Positions 26,182 through 35,487 of a stretch of 64,000 nt of DNA are shown piece by piece. The translations under genes and the position numbers were made by a program. Position 1 is the stretch's first letter. Each line of letters opens with the position of its first letter. Source of the DNA: Pontibacter diazotrophicus (GTDB lineage: Bacteria > Bacteroidota > Bacteroidia > Cytophagales > Hymenobacteraceae); the NCBI RefSeq assembly GCF_003367245.1, contig NZ_QRGR01000001.1, positions 372,001-436,000 of the forward strand. Reading direction: 5' to 3'. The notes under the pieces are model-generated. The model was not told where the DNA came from. It ran no database searches and saw nothing but the letters and a program-made list of their open reading frames with translations.

Positions 26182-27714
26182 CTAGTTTTGGGCTACCAGT
26201 CCTGTTACTTCAGCTTTATTCAATTTCAGGGCTTTTATCAGGCGGTTGCCATAGTCGGCGTCGGCCTGGTAGAAGTAGCTCACCATTTTGTTCACAATCT
26301 CCTTATTGCTTACCTGCCCGAGGTCACCAGCCAGGTTGCTGATCAGGTGCTTCTTGTCGCTTTCAGAAAGAGAGCGGTACAGTTCACCAGCCTGCGCGAA
26401 GTTGTTCTCCTTGGAAATAACACGCTGCATGGTCTCCGCATCGATTTTGCGGGTAGCGTACTCATACTGCTTGTTATCAGTATAAGTGCCTTGCCTGGTT
26501 ACACTTGGTTCGTAGTTGATGTTGGAATTCTTGCCTCGGTCGCTGTGCAAACCGTTCTGGTTGTTGCTGTTCACCTCCACTTTTGGGGCATTTACAGCAA
26601 TGCGCTGGAAGTTAGCGCCCAGGCGGTAACGCTGCGTGTCGAAGTAGGAGAACACACGCCCCTGCAGCAACTTATCTTCAGATGGCTCGATGCCCGGTAC
26701 CAGTGTGCCCGGCGAGAAGGCTGCCTGCTCTACTTCTTCGAAGAAGTTGCCTGGGATACGGTTCAGCGTCATTTTACCGATTTTCATACTCGGCGCAACG
26801 GACTCAGGCCAAATCTTAGTAGGGTCCAGCGGGTTAAAGTCGAACTTATCCAGGTCCTCCGGTTTTATCATCTGCACAGAAAGCTCCCAAGACGGGAAGT
26901 TGCCTTTGTTGATCTGCTCGTACAGGTCAGACGTAGCGTGTGAGTGGTTTTTGCCTTGTACCTGAGAGGCCTCTGCAGCTGTCAGGCTTTTCACGCCCTG
27001 CAGCGTTGTCCACTTATACTTCACATAGGTTACCTCACCCTGTGCGTTCACCCACTTAAAGGCGTGCACCCCGAAGCCGTCTATCTGGCGGTGGTTAGCA
27101 GGAGTACCCAGGTCGGTGTACAGGTAGGTAAGCATGTTGGTGGCCTCCGGCTGGTGCGAAAGGAAATCGAACACGCGGTTCTGGTCCTGTTTGTTATACA
27201 TGGGTGACGGCTTGAAAGAGTGCACCATATCCGGGAACTTCATCGCGTCGCGGATAAAGAACACAGGCAGGTTGTTACCAACCAGATCGTAGTTGCCCTG
27301 GTCAGTGTAGAACTTAACGGCAAAACCACGTGGGTCGCGCAGTGTTTCAGGAGAGCCCTGCTCGTGCACTACAGTAGAGAAGCGAACGAAAAGCGGTGTT
27401 GTTTTGCCCTTCGTGTTGAATAGGGAAGCTTTGGTATACTTTGAGAAGTCGCCGTAGCTCTCGAACTCACCATAAGCGCCGGCGCCACGTGCGTGCACCA
27501 CGCGCTCAGGTATACGCTCTCTGTCGAAAGAGGCCAGTTTCTCGATCAGGTGAACGTCTTCCAATAGCACTGGTCCGTTCTCACCGGCTGTTTTAGAACT
27601 CTGGTTGTTGCCAACCGGGGCACCTGTATTGGTCGTTAATGGCTTCTGCTGCGCAAAAGACATTTGCCCGGATGCCAAAAGTGTTACTCCAAGTAATAGT
27701 ACTTTTCTTAACAT
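26182..27714 (-). CDS. kat: Exported monofunctional heme catalase
   Basis: 510 residues. A signal peptide (VLLLGVTLLASGQMSFAQ, cleavage about residue 22) sends it to the periplasm, unlike most cytoplasmic catalases. The distal His74 lies in RVVHARGAGAYGEF, the Asn segment in DLVGNNLPVFFIRDA, and the proximal heme-ligand Tyr in SYFDTQRYRLG. The total length is that of a small-subunit (clade 3-like) catalase. It decomposes hydrogen peroxide to water and oxygen. hemA and a broken hemH follow. A perfect inverted repeat lies immediately upstream of the start codon, suggesting peroxide- or metal-responsive control. Confidence 0.94.
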   Translation of the reverse strand: MLRKVLLLGVTLLASGQMSFAQQKPLTTNTGAPVGNNQSSKTAGENGPVLLEDVHLIEKLASFDRERIPERVVHARGAGAYGEFESYGDFSKYTKASLFNTKGKTTPLFVRFSTVVHEQGSPETLRDPRGFAVKFYTDQGNYDLVGNNLPVFFIRDAMKFPDMVHSFKPSPMYNKQDQNRVFDFLSHQPEATNMLTYLYTDLGTPANHRQIDGFGVHAFKWVNAQGEVTYVKYKWTTLQGVKSLTAAEASQVQGKNHSHATSDLYEQINKGNFPSWELSVQMIKPEDLDKFDFNPLDPTKIWPESVAPSMKIGKMTLNRIPGNFFEEVEQAAFSPGTLVPGIEPSEDKLLQGRVFSYFDTQRYRLGANFQRIAVNAPKVEVNSNNQNGLHSDRGKNSNINYEPSVTRQGTYTDNKQYEYATRKIDAETMQRVISKENNFAQAGELYRSLSESDKKHLISNLAGDLGQVSNKEIVNKMVSYFYQADADYGNRLIKALKLNKAEVTGLVAQN

Positions 27715-27715
27715 G

Positions 27716-27748
27716 TTTGTGATGTGTTTTAAATATTGACATCACAAA
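27716..27748 (-). promoter_or_regulatory. Candidate operator of the catalase gene
   Basis: TTTGTGATGT (27716-27725) and ACATCACAAA (27739-27748) form a perfect 10-bp inverted repeat spaced by 13 bases, directly before the catalase ATG. It could be an operator for a peroxide- or iron-type regulator; the spacing does not fit CRP. It could alternatively form an mRNA hairpin. Confidence 0.45.
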
Positions 27749-27861
27749 ATTGTGTCACCTGTGCCTATAGAACAAATCGATAATTACGATGAAGTTATAG
27801 GTTGTTTCTATATTAAGTAGAGATGTTTATAGATGAAGTAGTTACCTGTAGGCAGAACGAA

Positions 27862-27901
27862 CAGCTTAGCATAAACACGCTAAAAGATTTATGCTAAGCT
27901 G
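27862..27901. other. 14-bp hairpin in the catalase/SusC divergent region
   Basis: CAGCTTAGCATAAA and its exact complement TTTATGCTAAGCTG are separated by 12 bases. It lies between divergent genes and has no T-run, so it is not an ordinary terminator. The remaining part of the 540-base gap shows only the two other inverted repeats listed. Confidence 0.5.
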
Positions 27902-28127
27902 ACGTGCTCACCAACATTTGAGCCAGGGACACAGAGGTTATTCTCTTCCTATGCCATGTGTCTTCCTCTTTTCCCCTGTAGCAAGCAGTTCTATGTTGTA
28001 ATGAAAAGCAGCTTATTTATCTGAAATACGCCTGAGGGAGGGAGAGCGATGTTAGAATACCTTAATAAAATGGTAAGAAGCAACTCGGAAGGAAATAATC
28101 AATGCTATTCCTTTGATAAAAATCAAG

Positions 28128-28145
28128 TGTGAGTTAGTACTCACA
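28128..28145 (+). promoter_or_regulatory. Candidate operator upstream of second SusC gene
   Basis: TGTGAGT-TAGT-ACTCACA, a 7-bp inverted repeat with a 4-base centre, 113 bases before the SusC start codon. Position suits a regulator site. Confidence 0.3.
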
Positions 28146-28258
28146 TCATGTAAAGCTGAATTAATGCCATGAGGTGGTTTAATGCTGCTGTTTGCGGAGG
28201 AAACCATAATTGTTCACTATTTATCATATGTAATGCACAAACTAATACTGTTAACATA

Positions 28259-31200
28259 ATGAAAAGATCATCACATTATTTGCAAAGTATTGTGCTGGCA
28301 TCGCTGCTAATAGGGTTTGGGCCTACGAAGGCTCAAACTGTGGCGGTTGCACTGCCTCGCTCGTCAGGAGCAGTTTATAGCCAGCCAGCCAACTTACCTC
28401 CCAAAGATGTTCTTGCAGAAGAGCAGATTAACAGGCAAACAGATGTTACTGTTACCGGTAAAGTAACAGGAGAAACCGGTGATGGGCTGCCTGGCGTTAC
28501 CGTCATGCTGAAAGGTACCAACACAGGGGTTACCACTGATGTGGATGGAAACTACCGGTTGAATGTTCCGAATGGCAGCGGCACGTTAGTTTTTTCTTAT
28601 ATCGGCTATGAGCCACAGGAGGTGCCCGTAAATAACAGGGCTGCCATCAACATTTCATTAGCACCAGACACCGAGGCACTGGAAGAAGTGGTAGTCATAG
28701 GCTATGGCTCACAAAAGAAAAGGGAAGTCACAGGTGCCGTGGCGTCTGTGAAGCCGGAAGACTTTAACCAGGGAGCCGTAACGGATGCGATGCAGTTGGT
28801 GCAGGGCAAAGTAGCAGGACTTTCTGTTACCCGTACAAATGGCGGCGACCCGACCTCTGGCCTTGAAATCCGCCTGCGCGGTACTTCCAGCCTTACCAAT
28901 TCAGGCCAGGCACCTCTCATTGTAGTGGATGGTATACCTGGTGGTAGCCTGGAAGCTATTTCTCCTGATGATATTGCTTCCATCGATATCCTGAAAGATG
29001 GTTCTGCGGCAGCTATCTACGGAACCAGGGGGACGAACGGGGTTATCCTGATTACCACCAAACAAGGTAAGAAGGGAGCGATGCAGGTCGCTTATTCAGG
29101 CAGAGCTTATACAGAGTCTACACTTAGAAGAGTTGAAGTTCTCAGTGCCGCAGAGTATAGGGAGATGAAAGAGAGGCTGAGTGTTACGCGTCCTGATGTT
29201 GCCAGCAGTATGATTGACTACGGTGCCTCTACTGACTGGTACGATGAGATTACCAGAACACCGCTTAGCCACCTGCATAACCTGTCCTTAAGCGGCGGAA
29301 TGGAGAACACCACCTACCGGCTGTCCATGTTCTATGTGGATCATGAAGGAATTCTGCTTAACTCAAACAAAGAGGAGTACCGGGCCAACCTGAACATGAG
29401 CCAGCGTGCCCTGAACGACAAGCTGCAGTTTACCGCCCAGTTGGGTATGGCGAATGTCAAGCAAAATCCTGTAGACTATAACGCCATGCGGCAGGTTGTG
29501 CAACGCAACCCGACGGAGCCTGTCTACGACGAAGATGGTAATCTAACGGAGTTTATCGGCGCGTGGCAGTATGACAACCCGGTGGGTATCTTAACAGAGC
29601 GTGTACGGGACGATGCCGGGTCCAGGCTGTTCGGTAACCTGGGAGTGAACTTTGATCTGACCGATGAAATAAGGGTCGGTGTGCTGGGAGGCCTGCAGAC
29701 ATACCGTGCGCAAAACGGATACTATGAGCCTAGTTATTCCTACCCACAGCAGTTGGCAAACCTGGGCGGTTTTGCCTCACGTAATTCGGAGGTCAGAACG
29801 ACGGAGACACTAGAGTCAACAATAGAGTGGATGAAGAGCTTTTCTGAGCACAGCATCAACCTTATTGGTGGTTATTCTTTTCAGGAGTTCGGAGCCGAAG
29901 GGTTCAATGCCGGGAACAGCAATTTTATCACAGATGACTTTGCCTACAATAACATCGGGTCAGGCACTTACTTAACTGATGGCAGGGCCAGCATGGGTTC
30001 CTTTAAGAATGAGAGCCGTCTGGTGGGCTTCTTTGCCCGTGGCGCCTACAATTTCCGTGGACGGTATTTCCTGTTTGCCAGCGTGCGACGCGAAGGGTCT
30101 TCTAAGTTTGGAGCAAACAACAAATGGGGTACGTTCCCGGCTGTCTCTGCCGGTTGGGATATAACACAGGAAGATTTCCTGAGCGGTGTTCCGAACCTGA
30201 ACCTACTGAAGTTGCGTGCCGGCTATGGCGTTACAGGTAACCAGGGTATCGATCCTTACCTGTCGCTGCAGCGTTTGGGTGCATCAGGCCTCTTCTACTA
30301 CAACGGAGAGTTTATTCCGGGGTATCAGCCTGTCAGCAATCCAAACCCGAACCTGAAGTGGGAGACGAAGCATGAGTATAACGTAGGTGTGGACTGGGCT
30401 GTATTAGGAAACAGAATCAGCGGTACGGTTGACTGGTACCTGCGCGATACCCGCGACCTGCTGCTCAATTACAATGTGCCGACTCCTCCGAACTTGTTTA
30501 CCTCCACGCTAGCAAACGTAGGATCGCTGCGCAATACCGGTATCGAGCTTACCATTAACGCCATTCCGGTGCAAACGGAAGGCTTCCAGTGGAGTGTAGA
30601 CTTTAACATCGACCATCGCAGAAACAAACTGCTGTCGCTCTCCAACGAGTTCTACTCGCTTGACTACAGAAACATCGGCGACATAGGCCCTCCGGGTATC
30701 AGTGCCTGGACGCACCAGTTGCGGGAAGGAGCCCCTCTGGGCATCATTCATGGATTAGTGTATGAGGGCTTAACCGATGACGGACAATGGATATACCGGG
30801 ACTATGACCCCAGAACAGGGGAGTCAGACGATGAGATCAACATCGATGACAGAGCGGACATTGGCAACGGTATTCCGGATTACTACATGGGTCTGACCAA
30901 CACGTTCAAGTATGGCAACTTCGACCTGACGGTGATGGCCAGAGGGATGTTCGGGCATCAGATCATTAACACAAAGCGCATCTGGCATGATAATCCAAAG
31001 TTCCTGCCCCGTAACATCATGCGCTCTGCAATGGATTCTCAGCTTTGGGACGATCCGGATTTCTCAAGCTATTATGTGGAGGACGGTGACTTTGTTAAAA
31101 TCGACAACATCACCCTGGGCTACAACCTGCCGCTGCAGAACAAGTGGATCAAGTCAAGCCGCTTTTACCTGACAGGCAACAACATGTTTGTGATAACAGG

Positions 31201-31315
31201 CTACCAGGGAGTTGACCCTGAGGTAGCGATTGGTGGGCTGGAGCCAGGAAGCGACAACAGGTTTGATTATCCGAGCACGCGCATGTATACAGCCGGCATT
31301 AACCTTACATTCTAA
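28259..31315 (+). CDS. SusC/RagA-type TonB-dependent transporter of the fucose locus
   Basis: 1018 residues from the ATG at 28259. The frame is open from 28169, but those 30 residues precede a proper signal peptide (MKRSSHYLQSIVLASLLIGF..KAQ) and are rejected. A linker of about 45 residues follows, then the CarboxypepD-like domain (TGKVTGETGDGLPGVTVMLK), TonB-box-like LEEVVVIGYGSQ, plug with RGTSSLTNSGQAPLIVVDG and NGVILITTKQGK, and a barrel ending GINLTF. Paired with the SusD gene 13 bases downstream, it imports glycan fragments. Neighbouring fucosidase, GH30 and sulfatase genes suggest a fucosylated, perhaps sulfated, oligosaccharide. Confidence 0.93.
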   Translation: MKRSSHYLQSIVLASLLIGFGPTKAQTVAVALPRSSGAVYSQPANLPPKDVLAEEQINRQTDVTVTGKVTGETGDGLPGVTVMLKGTNTGVTTDVDGNYRLNVPNGSGTLVFSYIGYEPQEVPVNNRAAINISLAPDTEALEEVVVIGYGSQKKREVTGAVASVKPEDFNQGAVTDAMQLVQGKVAGLSVTRTNGGDPTSGLEIRLRGTSSLTNSGQAPLIVVDGIPGGSLEAISPDDIASIDILKDGSAAAIYGTRGTNGVILITTKQGKKGAMQVAYSGRAYTESTLRRVEVLSAAEYREMKERLSVTRPDVASSMIDYGASTDWYDEITRTPLSHLHNLSLSGGMENTTYRLSMFYVDHEGILLNSNKEEYRANLNMSQRALNDKLQFTAQLGMANVKQNPVDYNAMRQVVQRNPTEPVYDEDGNLTEFIGAWQYDNPVGILTERVRDDAGSRLFGNLGVNFDLTDEIRVGVLGGLQTYRAQNGYYEPSYSYPQQLANLGGFASRNSEVRTTETLESTIEWMKSFSEHSINLIGGYSFQEFGAEGFNAGNSNFITDDFAYNNIGSGTYLTDGRASMGSFKNESRLVGFFARGAYNFRGRYFLFASVRREGSSKFGANNKWGTFPAVSAGWDITQEDFLSGVPNLNLLKLRAGYGVTGNQGIDPYLSLQRLGASGLFYYNGEFIPGYQPVSNPNPNLKWETKHEYNVGVDWAVLGNRISGTVDWYLRDTRDLLLNYNVPTPPNLFTSTLANVGSLRNTGIELTINAIPVQTEGFQWSVDFNIDHRRNKLLSLSNEFYSLDYRNIGDIGPPGISAWTHQLREGAPLGIIHGLVYEGLTDDGQWIYRDYDPRTGESDDEINIDDRADIGNGIPDYYMGLTNTFKYGNFDLTVMARGMFGHQIINTKRIWHDNPKFLPRNIMRSAMDSQLWDDPDFSSYYVEDGDFVKIDNITLGYNLPLQNKWIKSSRFYLTGNNMFVITGYQGVDPEVAIGGLEPGSDNRFDYPSTRMYTAGINLTF

Positions 31316-31328
31316 GAATCTGGAGATC

Positions 31329-32876
31329 ATGAAAAAGAAACTGTTTATAATTTTGGCTTTAGCAGGCTTTAGCTCCTGTACAGACTTAGATGAAGAAGTT
31401 TACGATACCATCATAAGCGACAACTTCTATCAGACAGAAAGACAGGCGCTGGCAGCAGCTGGTCCTGTATACTCTAATCTGAGGGCCTACCAGAACCCGG
31501 AAAGTGTCTGGGGACTGAATACTTTCACTACCGATGAAATTGTGCTCCCTACCAGGGGCAACAACTGGTACAACGGAGGTATGTTTCAGCGCTATCATAA
31601 GCAAGAGTGGAATGCCTCAGAGGCGAACATCAACAACTCCTGGGTCTTTGTCTTTAACAACATCAACACCTGTAACCGGCTGCTCTTTCAGTTCGAGAAA
31701 ATCGAGAACAAGAGCGATGCCCTGCTAGCTGTTATGAAAGAGATCAGGGGAATGCGTGCGTTCTACTACTTTCTCGGGATGGACCTTTTCGGCAATGTTC
31801 CGATTGTAGACCGCTTTGATGTTCCCGCTGATTATGCGCCTGCTAATCAATCCCGGGAAGAGGTCTTCAGGTTTATTGAAAGCGAGCTTTTAGCCGTAAT
31901 ACCTGAGTTGCCTGTGGCCATGGACATGACGACTTACGGCCGTTTCCACCGTTGGGCAGCCTATGCCACACTGGCGAAACTGTACTTAAACGCCGAAGTG
32001 TATACCGGTCAGCCAATGTGGGATGAGTGCATAGAGGCCTGTGACGCCATCATCAACGCCGGCGAGTTCCAATTGTCCAGCGACTTCTACTCCAACTTTG
32101 CCGTGCAGAACGAAGGGTCGCAGGAGAACATTTTTGTGATTCCGTTTGATGTAAACCTGCCCCAGGATTGGGGAAGCGGCGGTATCACCTCCCGCATGTT
32201 CTCGCATTACCTCTGGACATTGCATGGCGACGGCACCAGGGCGTTTAACACCCAGCAAGGCGGGTGGAATGGCTTTGCAGCAGTTCCTTCCTTTTACACA
32301 TCCTATGACCCTGAAGATGCCCGCCGTAACGTGTGGCTCGTGGGACAACAGTATTCCTCCAGCGGAGAGATGCTTTATAACACAGCGGAAATGGCCGGAA
32401 TACCGCTTGTTTATACTGTGGAAATCAACTCTCTTGAGCAAGCGAAGGAAAATGAGGGTGCGCGCCTGGCGAAGTACGATTACACAGGGGCAGAGAATTT
32501 TACCATGTCAAATGACTTCGTTCTTTTCCGCTATGCTGATATTCTCCTGATGAAGGCGGAGGCCCTGATGCGTAAAAACGGAGGTGCTACACCAGAGGCG
32601 GTGGAGCTGGTCAACATGGTGCGGTCCCGCGCGTTCCAGGGAAATGAAGAGAAAGCCTATACCATGGGAACACTCACACTCGATGCGCTTTTAGCAGAGC
32701 GGGGTTGGGAGTTTGCCGGGGAAGGATGGCGCAGAAATGACCTGGTACGTTTCGGTGAGTATACCGAGCCATGGGATTTTAAACCAAACTCGACACCAGC
32801 TACCAGAACTATTTTCCCCATTCCGCAGGCACAGCTAAATGCCAATCCTAACCTGGTACAGAATCCAGGGTATTAG
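31329..32876 (+). CDS. SusD/RagB-type lipoprotein of the fucose locus
   Basis: 515 residues from the ATG at 31329, preceded by GGAGA; the longer open frame from 31230 would overlap the SusC gene. Lipobox FSSC gives Cys18. SusD hallmarks: NTCNRLLFQFEKI, KEIRGMRAFYYFLGMDLFGNVP in the TPR region, and the C-terminal RYADILLMKAEALMRKNG, AERGWEFAGEGWRRNDLVRFG and LNANPNLVQNPGY. It binds the glycan at the surface and caps the SusC barrel. Confidence 0.92.
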   Translation: MKKKLFIILALAGFSSCTDLDEEVYDTIISDNFYQTERQALAAAGPVYSNLRAYQNPESVWGLNTFTTDEIVLPTRGNNWYNGGMFQRYHKQEWNASEANINNSWVFVFNNINTCNRLLFQFEKIENKSDALLAVMKEIRGMRAFYYFLGMDLFGNVPIVDRFDVPADYAPANQSREEVFRFIESELLAVIPELPVAMDMTTYGRFHRWAAYATLAKLYLNAEVYTGQPMWDECIEACDAIINAGEFQLSSDFYSNFAVQNEGSQENIFVIPFDVNLPQDWGSGGITSRMFSHYLWTLHGDGTRAFNTQQGGWNGFAAVPSFYTSYDPEDARRNVWLVGQQYSSSGEMLYNTAEMAGIPLVYTVEINSLEQAKENEGARLAKYDYTGAENFTMSNDFVLFRYADILLMKAEALMRKNGGATPEAVELVNMVRSRAFQGNEEKAYTMGTLTLDALLAERGWEFAGEGWRRNDLVRFGEYTEPWDFKPNSTPATRTIFPIPQAQLNANPNLVQNPGY

Positions 32877-32893
32877 CATGATGATGAGGTACA

Positions 32894-32924
32894 AAGGGCT
32901 GTCTTACTTCCTAAGACAGCCCTT
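32894..32924 (+). terminator. Hairpin after SusD gene
   Basis: AAGGGCTGTCTTA (32894-32906) pairs perfectly with TAAGACAGCCCTT (32912-32924), loop CTTCC. The T-run is weak, so it may only attenuate read-through into the fucosidase gene. Confidence 0.65.
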
Positions 32925-33001
32925 ACCTTGCATGTATATCTATCAAAACTGCTGGTGACACTTATTTCAGGCGGGCATTTTGTCCTGCAAATTTCACACT
33001 T

Positions 33002-34519
33002 ATGAGAAACACTGTTATCGCTTTGGGCCTTGCGACGGGTTTATTTATTGGAGGCTGTACAGGCTCTAAACCTTCTGCGAGTGCTCCTGCGCCTATTACC
33101 TACACACCGGATTGGACGTCTTTGGCACAGTACAATGAGCAGCCGGAGTGGTTTAAAGATGCTAAATTTGGTGTCTATTTCCATTGGGGTATCTTGTCTG
33201 TGCCGGCCTTTGCCAACGACTGGTACCCACGCAACATGCACGTGGTAGGCTCACCGGAATACCAGCATCACCTGGAAACGTATGGGCATCCCTCCAAATT
33301 CGGCTACCATGATTTTGTGCCGATGTTCAAAGCTGAAAAATTTGATGCAGAGGAGTGGGCGACGTTGTTCAAAAAAGCTGGGGCACAGTTTGCGGGGCCT
33401 ATGGCAGAGCACCATGAAGGCTTTTCCATGTGGGCAAGCAAAGTCACTCCCTGGAATGTAAAAGACATGGGACCTAAACGGGATGTCATGGCCGAACTGG
33501 AGAAAGCCATCCATGGGAGGGGCATGAAGCTGATGACCACTTTCCACATGGCCCGGAATCTTCAGCTTTATGCAGACAACCCAGAGGCGAAAACAGACAA
33601 AAGCTACTTTCCTTACGAGGCGGATATGCCTACTTCTTCTACCGACCCGCAGCTAAGGCTGCTATACGGAAACATTCCGGCGGAGGAGTTCTATCAAAAC
33701 TGGAAAGCCAAGCTGGTGGAAGTAATTGACAACTACAGCCCTGATATTATTTATTTTGACGGCATGGAGGGTAAGATTCCTGAAAAGTATAAGCAGGAAT
33801 TTGTGGCGCATTACTTTAACAAAGCCAACGAGCAGGGAAAGCAGGTCGTTATCACGCACAAAAGCGATGACTTTCCGGACGAGGTCAGCATCAAAGACTT
33901 TGAAAAGGGACGGATGAATGAGATTACCCCGGATACCTGGTTAACTGATGAAACTATAAGTACAGGCAGCTGGAGTTACATAAATGATTTGCAGCTAAAG
34001 CCTACTGCCGATATTATTCATGTACTGGCAGACATTGTGAGCAAGAATGGTGTGATGGTGCTGAACATCTCTCCGAAAGCAGATGGCGAAATACCGCAGG
34101 ACCAGCAGCAGGCATTGCTTCAAATAGGAGACTGGTTGAATGAACACGGGGAAGCAATTTATGCGACACGTCCCTGGATAGTGTATGGAGAAGGGCCAAC
34201 AAAGCTGGAAAAAGCCGGTCATTTTTTGCCTGTTGTCAAATACACGCCACAGGATGTCCGGTATACCATGAAAGGCAATACCATATATGCCATTGTGCTT
34301 GGTTGGCCCGGAGGCAACCAGCAGGTGCTGCTGGAGTCCTTTGCAAAAGACAAGCTGAAGGGAAACCTGAAAATCAAGCGTGTCTCTATGCTGGGTTCGC
34401 CGGATAAGATAAAACATACCTGGCAGGACAACGGACTCACCCTGACAACGCCATCTGAACAGGTGAATGACATGGCGGTGGTCTTCAAGATAGAGACAAA
34501 GGGAAAAGCTGAGCTATAA
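33002..34519 (+). CDS. GH29 alpha-L-fucosidase lipoprotein
   Basis: 505 residues, lipobox FIGGC (Cys19). GH29 retaining fucosidases remove alpha-linked L-fucose. Typical features: EWFKDAKFGVYFHWGILSVPAF near residue 48, AEHHEGFSMW (substrate-binding His pair, about 137-146), and the nucleophile Asp253 in DIIYFDG. The catalytic barrel is followed by a C-terminal beta domain (about 385-505). Part of the PUL with SusC/SusD, GH30 and sulfatase. It converges on the AraC gene, the stop codons being only a few bases apart. Linkage specificity (1,2/1,3/1,4) cannot be read. Confidence 0.93.
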   Translation: MRNTVIALGLATGLFIGGCTGSKPSASAPAPITYTPDWTSLAQYNEQPEWFKDAKFGVYFHWGILSVPAFANDWYPRNMHVVGSPEYQHHLETYGHPSKFGYHDFVPMFKAEKFDAEEWATLFKKAGAQFAGPMAEHHEGFSMWASKVTPWNVKDMGPKRDVMAELEKAIHGRGMKLMTTFHMARNLQLYADNPEAKTDKSYFPYEADMPTSSTDPQLRLLYGNIPAEEFYQNWKAKLVEVIDNYSPDIIYFDGMEGKIPEKYKQEFVAHYFNKANEQGKQVVITHKSDDFPDEVSIKDFEKGRMNEITPDTWLTDETISTGSWSYINDLQLKPTADIIHVLADIVSKNGVMVLNISPKADGEIPQDQQQALLQIGDWLNEHGEAIYATRPWIVYGEGPTKLEKAGHFLPVVKYTPQDVRYTMKGNTIYAIVLGWPGGNQQVLLESFAKDKLKGNLKIKRVSMLGSPDKIKHTWQDNGLTLTTPSEQVNDMAVVFKIETKGKAEL

Positions 34520-34521
34520 AC

Positions 34522-35397
34522 TCAGGCCTCCACTTTTAGGTACTCGTTCTGGTAAGTTTGTGGGGTTTTACCCATAATTTGCTTAAAGTTCTTGTGGAAG
34601 CAACTGAAGTTGTTGAACCCGCTTTCAAAGCAAAGCTGCTTGATGCTCAGTTTGTCGTCAACCAGCAGTTTACAGGCGTACCCCACCCGTATCTCCGTCA
34701 GAAACTGTGAGTAGGTTTTGCCGGTTCGGTCTTTGAAGTAGCGGCAAAACGAATTGGGGGTCATGCCGGCGGTGTCGGCAATTTCCTCGAGGGGTATTTT
34801 TCTCTTAAAGTGGGAAAGGGTGTGTTCATAGATGGCGTTGATGCGCTCATTTTCTGCATCGGAAAGGTCTGCCTGGAAGCCCAAAGAGGAAAGCAGGGTT
34901 AGCTCGTCCTGCTCAGCAATGGCCAGGAGGCACTTTAGCAGGGCGATTATCCGGTATACGCCTGTTTTCTGGTGTGCTTTGCGCATCAGCCTGCTCACTT
35001 TTTTGCCCGCCGCACCCGTGACCATAATTCCTCTCCTGGCTTTGTCCAGCAACACTTTTAGCTGCTTGTTTTCCGGCAGGTTGAGGAAGCGGTCTCCCCA
35101 GAAGTTCTCTTTGAAGTGGATGGTAGTGGAATAGGCGACGGAGTTGTCCTTGTCGTGCAGGTATACATCATCAAAGCGCCAGTAGTGCGGCAGATTAGCG
35201 CCCACCAGCACAACATCATCAGGGCCAAACCGCAGGATGCTGTCACCGACAAACTGCAGGCCATGGCCTTTATGAAAGTGTATCAATTCCACTTCAGGGT
35301 GGAAATGCCACCTGTTGTTCATATAGGGAATGATGTTATGGCGTATGCAAAAAGAGTTGGTCGGTTCTGTGGCAACCTTGAGTAGCTGGGGTTTCAT
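34522..35397 (-). CDS. AraC-family transcriptional regulator of the fucose locus
   Basis: 291 residues from the ATG at 35397; the open frame to 35481 adds a hydrophobic leader with no family support. N-terminal cupin-type sugar-sensing domain (about 5-140, with WHFHPEVELIHF and DVVLVGANLPHYW) and a C-terminal double helix-turn-helix (about 195-290: IPLEEIADTAGMTPNSFCRYF and LCFESGFNNFSCFHKNFKQ). It is divergent from the dehydrogenase gene with a 90-base shared promoter region and probably activates the dehydrogenase/dehydratase or the whole PUL in response to the released sugar. Confidence 0.9.
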   Translation of the reverse strand: MKPQLLKVATEPTNSFCIRHNIIPYMNNRWHFHPEVELIHFHKGHGLQFVGDSILRFGPDDVVLVGANLPHYWRFDDVYLHDKDNSVAYSTTIHFKENFWGDRFLNLPENKQLKVLLDKARRGIMVTGAAGKKVSRLMRKAHQKTGVYRIIALLKCLLAIAEQDELTLLSSLGFQADLSDAENERINAIYEHTLSHFKRKIPLEEIADTAGMTPNSFCRYFKDRTGKTYSQFLTEIRVGYACKLLVDDKLSIKQLCFESGFNNFSCFHKNFKQIMGKTPQTYQNEYLKVEA

Positions 35398-35487
35398 CTT
35401 GTTTGTAAGCTGTATTTGCTTAAAAATAAGCTTTAATAAATATAATACCATAACAATCAGGTAATTCCTGCAAGAGAACACACGCTG

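Noticed and set aside
26119-26943. 274-codon forward frame opposite the catalase gene
   Set aside because: Antisense shadow of a well-conserved catalase; no motif of its own.
28169-28258. N-terminal extension of the second SusC frame
   Set aside because: The extension precedes a complete signal peptide; the ATG at 28259 gives a normal SusC start.
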